Shown here: piece after piece, positions 1 through 5,651 of the stretch
Position numbering within the stretch: the first letter of the stretch is position 1
Layout of the letters: every line of letters begins with the position of its first letter
From: Spirochaetia bacterium
GTDB taxonomy: Bacteria > Spirochaetota > Spirochaetia > Treponematales > Breznakiellaceae
NCBI GenBank assembly: GCA_025997495.1
Contig: BNUR01000148.1
Coordinates: 1-6,730, forward strand
DNA: 6,730 nt
Direction of reading: 5' to 3'
Program-made: the position numbers and the translations under genes
Notes under the pieces: generated by a model
Seen by the model: only the letters and a program-made list of their open reading frames with translations
Told to the model about the DNA's origin: nothing
Database searches by the model: none

Positions 1-2
1 GG

Positions 3-110
3 GTAGCTTTTTTTGAAGCCATGCGATTTTGCCTGCGTTTCGCTTACTACGATTCATGGTCTGCTTTCCTCGTCTTTCTCTATACCGATGGCGGACTTGT
101 CGATTCAGGG
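3..110 (+). pseudogene. Possible out-of-frame 5' part of the UroD-family gene
   Basis: The reading frame that starts at position 3 is open to a TAA at 111-113 and encodes a peptide containing FFEAMRFC and YYDSWSAF. This resembles the early part of UroD-family methyltransferases, where an 'EAM...D' segment precedes the conserved KMPGRELP block. The downstream gene continues in a different frame, which is closed by a TGA at 14-16. The simplest reading is a frameshift somewhere between about 50 and 115, with the gene's true start left of the window. The resemblance is by eye and weak. The region could also be non-coding leader. Confidence 0.35.
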
Positions 111-153
111 TAAATTTAGAATTGCTGATTGATTCGTTTAACCAGGGGTTTTC

Positions 154-159
154 AGGAGG
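154..159 (+). promoter_or_regulatory. Ribosome binding site choosing the ATG at 167
   Basis: AGGAGG lies 7 bases before the ATG at 167. The ATG at 161 is only one base away, too close to use it. This makes 167 the best translatable start of the UroD-family gene, although the open frame extends further upstream. Confidence 0.5.
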
Positions 160-166
160 CATGCGT

Positions 167-1048
167 ATGAATGTTATGCTGGCTCTTATGTGGTGGTCCT
201 ACATCAAGATGCCCGGAAGAGAACTTCCTCCAAATTCCATTTGGCAGGTTGATGAGCGGGAACGTATTACCGTTGCGGATTACGATTTTATCTTAAATAA
301 TGGTATGGATGCCATGTTCCAGAAACTAATCCCCCAGCTTTTCCCGCCGGAGGATTTTCAGCAATTTTTGGCGTCTATTCAGGATGCTCCTAAAAACGAT
401 CAAGCTATGATCGATAGGGGCATTCCGGTAATGACCCTCGGCAACGTCTGTCCACCCTTTGAAACTCTCTGCGGTGCAAGGGGCATGAATAATTTCTTTA
501 TGGATTGTTATAAGATGCCGGATAAGCTAAAGGCTGTTCAGGATGTTATGATGGTGAGCATCCGCAAACAGGTTGATCAGATCCCGACGGAAAAATATGC
601 CATTGGCGCTTGGGTCGGCGGATGGCGGGGCGCAAGCAATATGGTAAACCAGAAAATCTGGGATAAACTGGTATGGCCTTATATGAAAGAGTTGACAGAA
701 CTTCTTATCGCCAGGAATATTACCCCCATAATGCATTTGGATGCCTGCTGGGACCGGGATATTGCCCGTTTCAAAGAACTTCCCGCCAAAACAATTATTC
801 TTAACACCGATGGTATGACCGACCTTCGCAATGCTCGCAAAGTCCTGGAGGATCACGCCGCCTTTATGGGTGATGTACCGGTACAGATGCTGGCGGTTTC
901 TTCAAAGGATGAAGTGAAGGATTATATCCGTCGGCTCATTGACGACATTGGCCCCCAAGGTCTCTTCCTCTGTCCCGGCTGTGACGCCCCGGCAAACGCG
1001 AAGTTCGAAAACATGGCCGCCATTTACGAAGTGGCAAAAGAGTATTAA
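167..1048 (+). CDS. UroD/MtaA-family (methylcobamide) methyltransferase, 5' end abnormal
   Basis: This is a uroporphyrinogen-decarboxylase-fold protein of the kind used as a corrinoid methyltransferase rather than for haem synthesis. Numbering from M167, recognisable segments are IKMPGRELP (about residues 13-21), IWQVDE, a 'TVADYDFI' stretch, the CPPFETLCGARG loop (about 95-106), MHLDACWDRD (about 189-198) and FLCPGCDAP (about 267-275). Family members bind catalytic zinc through a His and Cys residues. Here His190, Cys194, Cys269 and Cys272 are the candidates. At 293 residues it is shorter than the usual 350-400, and the first part of the barrel is missing. The frame stays open back to 17, with a TTG at 29, but the homology-like signal upstream is in another frame, so the gene may be frameshifted. 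It lies 18 bases before the methyltetrahydrofolate methyltransferase gene, which supports a role in corrinoid methyl transfer. The substrate is unknown. Confidence 0.82.
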   Translation: MNVMLALMWWSYIKMPGRELPPNSIWQVDERERITVADYDFILNNGMDAMFQKLIPQLFPPEDFQQFLASIQDAPKNDQAMIDRGIPVMTLGNVCPPFETLCGARGMNNFFMDCYKMPDKLKAVQDVMMVSIRKQVDQIPTEKYAIGAWVGGWRGASNMVNQKIWDKLVWPYMKELTELLIARNITPIMHLDACWDRDIARFKELPAKTIILNTDGMTDLRNARKVLEDHAAFMGDVPVQMLAVSSKDEVKDYIRRLIDDIGPQGLFLCPGCDAPANAKFENMAAIYEVAKEY

Positions 1049-1066
1049 GCCAAGGAGGCGCCCGTA

Positions 1067-1870
1067 ATGATATTCATCGGTGAAAAGATAAACGGAACCA
1101 GAAAGCTCATCCAACAGGCGGTGCTGGATCGCAACGCCGCCTACATTACCGAGGTGGCAAAAGCCCAGGCCGATGCCGGAGCAGACTACCTGGACATCAA
1201 CGCGGGCACCTCCCCGGACCGAGAGACGGAGGATATGCTCTGGCTTATTGATACAGTACAGGGGGCGGTGGAAACTCCCCTCTGTATCGACAGTTCATCC
1301 CCCAAAACCCTGACCGCCGCCCTGGAGCGGGTCAACAAGACGCCCATGGTCAATTCGGTAAACGCCGATCCTGCCCGGCTGGGGAGTTTCCTTCCGCTCA
1401 TCAAAAGCAGGAACTGCGCCGTTATTGCCCTGGCTATGGACGAATCAAAGTCCGGAATGCCGAAGGATAATGCGGAACGGCAGGCGAATATCGAACGGAT
1501 TTTTAAGGCAACCAGGGCAGCGGGCATAAGTGACGGCAGTGTCTTTGTGGACCCCCTGATCATGGCGGTAGCCACGGACCAAACAGCGGGCGTCCAAACG
1601 CTGGAGGTGATCCGGTGGATACGGGCAACCTATGCCGAAGCCCACATAACCGGTGGTTTCAGCAATATTTCCTTTGGGCTTCCCAACCGCGCCCTGGTAA
1701 ACCGCACATTCCTCTCCCTGGCTATTGCCTTTGGAGCGGATGCGGCGGTGATTGACCCCTGCAGCGTTACTATTATAGAATCACTTAAGGCAACGGATAT
1801 GCTGCTGGGGAAGGACCGGTTCTGCCGGCGTTACACCGTGGCCGCCAAAGAGGGGTTTGTCAAAAAATAA
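1067..1870 (+). CDS. Methyltetrahydrofolate:corrinoid methyltransferase (AcsE/MtvA/MtgA type)
   Basis: This is a TIM-barrel pterin-binding protein of 267 residues, the normal size for stand-alone methyltetrahydrofolate methyltransferases. It carries GEKING (5-10), DINAGT (43-48), CIDSS (73-77), NSVN (96-99), VDPL (161-164) and GGFSNISFGLPNR (196-208). Asp75, Asn96, Asp162 and Asn200 match the pterin-contacting residues known in Moorella AcsE (Asp75, Asn96, Asp160, Asn199). The family moves a methyl group between N5 of tetrahydrofolate and the cobalt of a corrinoid protein. It is too short to be a folate-synthesis dihydropteroate synthase with its usual loops, and the FSNISFGLPNR signature separates the two. 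AAGGAGG at 1052-1058 sits 8 bases before the ATG. With the UroD-type enzyme upstream it probably links a demethylation route to the folate C1 pool. Direction and substrate cannot be read from sequence. Confidence 0.92.
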   Translation: MIFIGEKINGTRKLIQQAVLDRNAAYITEVAKAQADAGADYLDINAGTSPDRETEDMLWLIDTVQGAVETPLCIDSSSPKTLTAALERVNKTPMVNSVNADPARLGSFLPLIKSRNCAVIALAMDESKSGMPKDNAERQANIERIFKATRAAGISDGSVFVDPLIMAVATDQTAGVQTLEVIRWIRATYAEAHITGGFSNISFGLPNRALVNRTFLSLAIAFGADAAVIDPCSVTIIESLKATDMLLGKDRFCRRYTVAAKEGFVKK

Positions 1871-1874
1871 GTCT

Positions 1875-2852
1875 ATGGAACAGACCGTCGTCAAGATCGA
1901 TATCATAGCCGGATTCCTGGGGGCCGGCAAAACCACCCTGATCAACAAGCTTTTAAACGAAGCGTATAAGGGTGAACGTGTTGCCCTGCTGGAAAACGAG
2001 TTCGGCGAGATTGGTATTGACGGCGACCTGTTACAGGGTTCCGGCATTGCGGTAAAGGAACTTTCCAACGGTTGTATCTGCTGCACCCTCCAAACGGACT
2101 TTATCAAAGGCATACAGGAACTGGTTGAAACCTGGAAACCGGAGCGGATACTCATTGAACCCACGGGTATTGCCCAAATTTCTGATGTCCTTAGCCCCTG
2201 CGGAAAGGCGGCGGCATCCCTGCCCCTGGAAATCAATTCGGTAATAACGGTGGTCAATGCGGAAAGCTACCCGGCATTGATTAGTGTAGCCGGGGAATTT
2301 TTTACCAACCAGATTTCTCATGCATGGTTTATTGCCCTAAGCGCGGTTCAGGATATACATGACGACGAAATGACCCTTGCAGAAATGACTGCTTCAATCC
2401 GCAGTCTCAATCCTACAACTCCAATTTACACCGAGCCCTGGGACACCATTGACGGACTAACCCTGCTGACGGCGGCGGAAGAGGCTGCGGCAGAACAGGG
2501 CGATCATGACCATCCACACGAACATAACCATGAACACCACCACAACCATGATCACCATCACGAAGATGATACCGGTGGTTTCACCTCCGCTTCGTTCCGC
2601 TTCAAAAGCCCCTGGACGGCAGAACGAGTGCGGGGACTGGCAGATATTCTGAAAAGCGGCGATTGCGGAGAAGTGTTCCGGGCAAAGGGTTTGCTGCCCG
2701 CTGAGGAAAATGCCGGAACGGCGGCGTTCAAGTTTGATTATGTATATGGAACAACAACAGTAAGCGGCATAGATTACCCGGGGGAAGGGAAACTGGTGGT
2801 CATCGGGCGGGCCCTCAAAACGGATAGACTGGAACGTTATTTATCACTATAG
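1875..2852 (+). CDS. CobW/COG0523-family GTPase with His-rich metal-binding linker
   Basis: This is a G3E-family P-loop GTPase of 325 residues, of the group that inserts or delivers metals (cobalt, zinc, nickel). Visible parts are the P-loop GFLGAGKTT (13-21), ENEFGE (40-45), the metal-binding GCICC (66-70), EPTG (95-98), a His-rich linker (211-229, 12 His) and a CobW C-terminal domain (about 236-325). The usual NKxD base-recognition motif is absent. The equivalent stretch reads FIALSAVQD (152-160), as in a known CobW subgroup with LSxxQ-type sequences, so nucleotide preference may differ. I chose the ATG at 1875, 4 bases after the previous stop, implying translational coupling. A TTG at 1857 overlaps the upstream gene and has a purine run only one base away. 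The context suggests it supplies zinc to the UroD-type enzyme or cobalt for the corrinoid; that is inference. Confidence 0.9.
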   Translation: MEQTVVKIDIIAGFLGAGKTTLINKLLNEAYKGERVALLENEFGEIGIDGDLLQGSGIAVKELSNGCICCTLQTDFIKGIQELVETWKPERILIEPTGIAQISDVLSPCGKAAASLPLEINSVITVVNAESYPALISVAGEFFTNQISHAWFIALSAVQDIHDDEMTLAEMTASIRSLNPTTPIYTEPWDTIDGLTLLTAAEEAAAEQGDHDHPHEHNHEHHHNHDHHHEDDTGGFTSASFRFKSPWTAERVRGLADILKSGDCGEVFRAKGLLPAEENAGTAAFKFDYVYGTTTVSGIDYPGEGKLVVIGRALKTDRLERYLSL

Positions 2853-2856
2853 TAAC

Positions 2857-2861
2857 GGGAG
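2857..2861 (+). promoter_or_regulatory. Ribosome binding site of the DUF1638 gene
   Basis: GGGAG lies 7 bases before the ATG at 2869, inside the 16-base gap behind the GTPase gene. It fixes the start and shows that the fourth gene belongs to the same transcription unit. Confidence 0.55.
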
Positions 2862-2868
2862 TATTCGT

Positions 2869-3561
2869 ATGGAAGAAATACATATCGTAGCGTGTAAAAC
2901 CCTCAAGCCGGAAATCGACATGGTGATGCACGCACAGGGATGTGACTATCCCATAGCCTGGATTGATTCGGGCAAACATGTATGGCCTGACAAACTCAGA
3001 ATCTGTATTCAGGAAACCATTGACGTAATTCCCCCGGCCTATAAAACCATACTCCTGGTTTTCGGATTTTGCGGAAACGCCATGGTGGGCATTAAGGCCG
3101 GGGAACACCAATTGGTGCTGCCCCGGGCGGCGGACTGTATTCCCCTATTTCTGGGTTCGCAGAAAAAACGGGAGGAATACGGCGTCGCCACCGTTTTTTT
3201 TACCGAAGGCTATCTCCACTCGGAGACCAATTTTATCACGGATTATGAAAACTATCAAAAAAAATACGGGAACAAACGAAGCCTCTGGGTTTTAAAGGAG
3301 ATGATGAAACATTACAAAAATATTGCGGTAATTGATACGGGGGCTTTTGATCCTCCGGATGTTGTTACGGAAGTTGAACCCTATGCGAAGATATTAGAAA
3401 TACCGGTTTCCCTAATCCCCGGAAACCTACGCCTCATTGACGCACTCCTTTCGGGGAACTGGGACAACGGTGAATTCCTCGTTATCCCGTCGGAAGGCGT
3501 TATCAGTTTTGAAGACTCACTTTTGAAAGAGGGTGTTTCCTCACAAGCGGCGCCGGTCTAA
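2869..3561 (+). CDS. DUF1638 family protein of the methyl-transfer operon
   Basis: This 230-residue soluble protein matches my memory of the DUF1638 family: an N-terminal 'VACKTLKPEID' (7-17), a 'DSGKHVWPDKL' segment (33-43), GFCGNAMVGI (66-75) and LPRAADCIPLFLGS (84-97). The family has no established biochemical role but often sits beside corrinoid methyltransferase genes in anaerobes. Cys9, His37, Cys68 and Cys90 fall inside its conserved blocks and could form a metal or cofactor site; this is inference. No signal peptide or membrane segment is visible. It is the last gene of the operon, 16 bases after the GTPase, and its stop codon overlaps the left arm of the terminator stem. Candidate roles are corrinoid activation or metal acceptance from the GTPase, neither shown by sequence. 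Confidence 0.85.
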   Translation: MEEIHIVACKTLKPEIDMVMHAQGCDYPIAWIDSGKHVWPDKLRICIQETIDVIPPAYKTILLVFGFCGNAMVGIKAGEHQLVLPRAADCIPLFLGSQKKREEYGVATVFFTEGYLHSETNFITDYENYQKKYGNKRSLWVLKEMMKHYKNIAVIDTGAFDPPDVVTEVEPYAKILEIPVSLIPGNLRLIDALLSGNWDNGEFLVIPSEGVISFEDSLLKEGVSSQAAPV

Positions 3562-3599
3562 CCCACAGGGAAAGCAAAACTTTCCCTGTGGGTTTTTTT
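3560..3599 (+). terminator. Strong intrinsic terminator of the methyl-transfer operon
   Basis: A perfect 15-bp stem (arms 3560-3574 and 3580-3594, AACCCACAGGGAAAG and its complement) encloses a CAAAA loop. A run of seven T follows at 3593-3599. The left arm starts within the stop codon of the DUF1638 gene. The minus-strand small gene ends at 3598, so the hairpin also separates two convergent units, but only the plus direction has the T-run. Confidence 0.93.
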
Positions 3600-3747
3600 A
3601 TATTAAGATATAACCGACAATAAAGCTGAAGACCCCGTCGTCGGCGCCGATAACCACGGGCTCAATAAATTCCCGCCAGGAAGGGTCCAGTTCAGGATGT
3701 TCCTTCTGAAAATCCTCGTAATCCTGATAGTATTTTCTGTCGTCCAT
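3598..3747 (-). CDS. Small acidic protein of unknown function (49 aa)
   Basis: I do not recognise this gene. It encodes 49 residues starting MDDRKYYQDY and ending in the hydrophobic IVGYILI. The first 30 residues are charged and rich in Asp, Glu, Lys and Tyr, and the middle reads EFIEPVVIGADDG. There is no signal peptide and no cysteine. The case for a real gene is its ribosome binding site: AAAGGAGG at 3756-3763 lies 8 bases before the ATG and overlaps the TAA of the upstream UroD-family fragment, a typical operon junction. The stop falls in the A/T run beside the convergent terminator. It was probably co-transcribed with the UroD-family gene before that gene was cut. Since the upstream half of that gene and its promoter are gone, present expression is doubtful. 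Confidence 0.55.
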   Translation of the reverse strand: MDDRKYYQDYEDFQKEHPELDPSWREFIEPVVIGADDGVFSFIVGYILI

Positions 3748-3761
3748 AAGGCAAGCCTCCT

Positions 3762-4106
3762 TTAGTAGTTTGTATTTTCATGGACATAGTCGCAGACCGC
3801 CTGGAGCTTCTTTACGTCTATGCTGTTAATATCAATGACGTGACGGTAAAAGCCAAAGTAAAAACGTCCCCCGGGCGCACAGACATCTATCATCTTTTTA
3901 ACCGTGTCGATACAATCTTCCTTTGTGTGGGTAAGGGTCATGGTGGGGTCGAAGAAGCCGCCGAAGATGTGTTTATTGCCAATCACTTCCTTGGCAATCT
4001 TGTAATCCCCCTTCTCAAACTGGATGATGGTCCCCACGGGGAGCCGTTCCAGCAGGTGGATATTGGGAACCCAGTCTACCTCGGCAGAAAAATCCCACAC
4101 TTTCAT
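3762..4106 (-). pseudogene. C-terminal fragment of a second UroD-family gene
   Basis: About 114 residues match the last third of UroD-family methyltransferases: EVDWVPNIHLLERLPVGTII, then a GNKHIFGGF segment, then HTKEDCIDTVKKMID and a final VCDYVHE helix. It aligns by eye with the C-terminal third of the intact-looking gene at 167-1048, so the two are paralogues. The residues that bind zinc there (MHLDAC and CPGC) read FSAEVD and GFYRHV here, so this copy lacks the catalytic thiolates even where sequence remains. The N-terminal two thirds are missing. The frame meets a stop 4 codons before the apparent Met at 4106, and the IS4-type transposase remnant begins immediately beyond. The 49-residue gene follows with overlapping signals. 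Confidence 0.75.
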
Positions 4107-4110
4107 ACTG

Positions 4111-4430
4111 ATTGTTCAATATGCCTAAGCCTTCCCGCTCCCCTATCCGGTGTTGATGACTGGTCAAATTAAGTTCTGTCGTGTCTTCTACCAGGAGTAC
4201 TTCGTTCAGTCCCTCGCAGCTCTCCACACAATGTTCTATTACACAGTCTACCAGCGTTTCCTCTTTGACCTTTGGATTGTTGAAAAACCGGTAAAATGAA
4301 ATCTGCTCTTTCCAGGTATCTATCTTTTGCATGACCACACGCGACTTTTTTACTATCCCCTGGAGGATTTTGCTCCCCTTTTTCCCAACCGCTTGTCTTT
4401 AAACCGGTTGCCCACATCTATCGTGACCAT
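4111..4430 (-). pseudogene. N-terminal remnant of an IS4/Tn5-type transposase, frameshifted
   Basis: The minus strand encodes the start of an IS4-family transposase: a first piece with FKDKRLGKR, then KILQGIVKK, WKEQISFYRFFNNPKV, VLLVEDTTELNL and a final GLGILNN. The Asp in VEDTTE (codon 4183-4185) corresponds to the first Asp of the DDE triad. The remaining catalytic residues are missing because the sequence switches to the UroD-family fragment near 4110. A frame change is needed between KDKRLGKR and KILQG; it maps to the homopolymer run at about 4374-4386. The start is ATG 4428-4430 with GGGAGGG at 4438-4444, 7 bases away. The element is dead: both frameshifted and lacking about two thirds of the usual length. 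Confidence 0.8.
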
Positions 4431-4457
4431 TTGTTTTCCCTCCCAAGGTTTTCCCTT

Positions 4458-4486
4458 ATTGTACCATACGTTTCTGAACTTGTGTA
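4458..4486 (-). promoter_or_regulatory. Possible promoter of the transposase remnant
   Basis: On the minus strand TACACA (4481-4486) and TACAAT (4458-4463) are 17 bases apart, upstream of the transposase ribosome binding site. The -10 box has one mismatch and the -35 box two. It would be the element's own weak promoter. The outer IS end should lie between here and about 4505, but no inverted-repeat partner remains to define it. Confidence 0.35.
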
Positions 4487-4489
4487 TAA

Positions 4490-5515
4490 ACGTTAGCCCT
4501 CTACCTGATGCTCGGATTATACTTCAATGACGGCACCACCCTGATAAAACGCATTGCTAACCCCATCACGGTATACGACACCGATCTTACGGTTCCCCTG
4601 GGGCCCTTCCCGGTCAACCAGTATACCATTGGCGGAAACCTCGACGTTTCCGGCATCGAACCCTATCTTACCCCTTATCCGGGTTTTTATAGCTCCTCCG
4701 GGTATGAGAGCATAGTAATTTACGCTGACGATGGAAACCCAGCAAACAACCCCCTTGTATATGGAAACATTGAAAACAACGGCGGGGTCCTTTCCTGGGA
4801 GGCCTTGATTACCACCGATGCCGCAGCACTGCCGGTTATCATTCAATGGCGACTACCGGTTATCGGCAGCTACCCGTATAATGCCTACGAACTGAAAAAG
4901 GTTACCCTGACCGGGAACACCTCCGGCCTGAACTTTGCCCCAACCGTGTTTACTGGGGGTGAAAGCTACTTCATCTTCGTGCCGGATACCAGTGAAGTTT
5001 TCCGCCTGAACCTTACTTCTGCTGATGCGTTCGCCCTATCATTTTCGGGGATAACCGATGTCAGTACAGGCTGGACTGTTTATCCTGTTTATGACGACGG
5101 CTACACGGCGGTAGTAAGCCTTGATGCGGGAACACCCTACGCGGTTACCGTTCAGTCGGATCCGGTAAACACCGGCTACACCTTCACGGCAAATGCAATT
5201 ACCTGGGTAACGTCTTCGTTTGATGCGGGAAATCACTACCGGGAATTCACCTATACCATTCCCGCCGGCGACAGCCTCATCGTCTTGATTGCCGACTCCG
5301 ATAACTACGCTAGTTTTGGGAAAACGTATACCAGTCAAGATGTAGGGTACCAGATATCCTGGACGGGTGGAGCCGATATACGGAGCATGGGGGACAATAA
5401 CAGCCAACCGACCTTTACCGTTACCAATAGCAGCGGCGCCGCCCAAGGAATTACGGTGCGGGTAGAGCCTTTAGGCGGGCCTGGTCCAGGCACAGGCGAC
5501 TTCTTTTATGTGTGA
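4490..5515 (+). pseudogene. C-terminal part of a beta-rich, probably surface-exposed protein, 5' truncated
   Basis: I recognise no named family. The frame is open from 4490 to a TGA at 5513-5515. The first ATG, at 4508, has no ribosome binding site, and the protein has no signal peptide, so the original start has probably been lost to the adjacent IS remnant. The 335 residues from that ATG are rich in Thr, Ser, Gly, Tyr, Asn and Val, with alternating hydrophobic residues typical of extracellular beta-sandwich modules. Examples are LTVPLGPFPVNQYTIGGNLD, the FYSSSGYESIVIYADDGNP stretch, TYTSQDVGYQISW and FTVTNSSGAAQGITVRV. There are very few charged residues and no cysteines, again suggesting an exported product. 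At least two or three similar-sized modules seem present, though no clear internal duplication can be aligned by eye. The gene could still be intact if a non-standard start is used; I judge that less likely. Confidence 0.6.
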
Positions 5516-5543
5516 ACCAGTAACTAACCTCTGATTAGCCTTA

Positions 5544-5596
5544 ACCAGAGCCGGCAGCATGAGGACTGGCATGACCCGTGCCGCTCCCGGCTTGGT
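5544..5596. other. Imperfect hairpin between the surface-protein end and the nuclease leader
   Basis: ACCA 5544-5547 pairs with TGGT 5593-5596, AGCCGG 5549-5554 with CCGGCT 5587-5592, AGC 5556-5558 with GCT 5583-5585, and GGCA 5568-5571 with TGCC 5579-5582. Bulges and internal loops separate the arms. No T-run follows, so it is not a standard terminator. It could be a processing site, a REP-like element or chance. The right end overlaps the first bases of the long direct repeat, but the structure is absent at the second repeat copy. Confidence 0.4.
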
Positions 5597-5605
5597 CACC
5601 AGAGC

Positions 5606-5634
5606 TCGCTATTTAGCCGGTTTAGCCGTATACT
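5606..5634 (+). promoter_or_regulatory. Possible promoter of the nuclease-like gene
   Basis: TATACT (5629-5634) differs from the -10 consensus at one base. At a 17-base spacing the -35 position reads TCGCTA, only a weak match, as expected for a regulated or activator-dependent promoter. The tandem TTTAGCCG nonamers fill the spacer. Transcription would start near 5641, leaving a leader of only about 11 bases ahead of the ATG. Confidence 0.35.
5612..5629 (+). repeat. Tandem nonamer TTTAGCCGG / TTTAGCCGT in the nuclease leader
   Basis: Two head-to-tail copies of TTTAGCCG(G/T) lie directly before a -10-like TATACT (5629-5634). The pair is repeated at 6624-6641. A third TTTAGCCGG sits on the minus strand at 6568-6576, inside the promoter of the toxin-like gene. 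The location suggests an operator. Confidence 0.6.
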
Positions 5635-5651
5635 GAAAGCACGAGGTAAAT

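Noticed and set aside
167..1048. Haem-pathway uroporphyrinogen decarboxylase (hemE)
   Set aside because: The HxDxC and CPGC zinc-type residues and the corrinoid-folate neighbours indicate the methyltransferase branch of the family, and no other haem gene is near.
1186..1645. Minus-strand open frames inside the methyltetrahydrofolate methyltransferase gene
   Set aside because: The plus-strand gene has the full set of pterin-binding motifs; these are shadows of its codon pattern.
1067..1870. Folate-synthesis dihydropteroate synthase (folP)
   Set aside because: The FSNISFGLPNR signature and the AcsE-like Asp75/Asn96 placement fit methyltetrahydrofolate methyltransferases instead.
3780..4172. 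Plus-strand open frame of 130 codons
   Set aside because: It is antisense to the UroD-family fragment and the transposase remnant, lacks a ribosome binding site, and shows no family-like sequence, while the minus strand has clear motifs.
5516..5651. Integron attC site, considered because treponemes can carry integrons and a hairpin precedes a repeated gene
   Set aside because: No RYYYAAC or GTTRRRY core pair is found at the ends of the hairpin or of the repeat.
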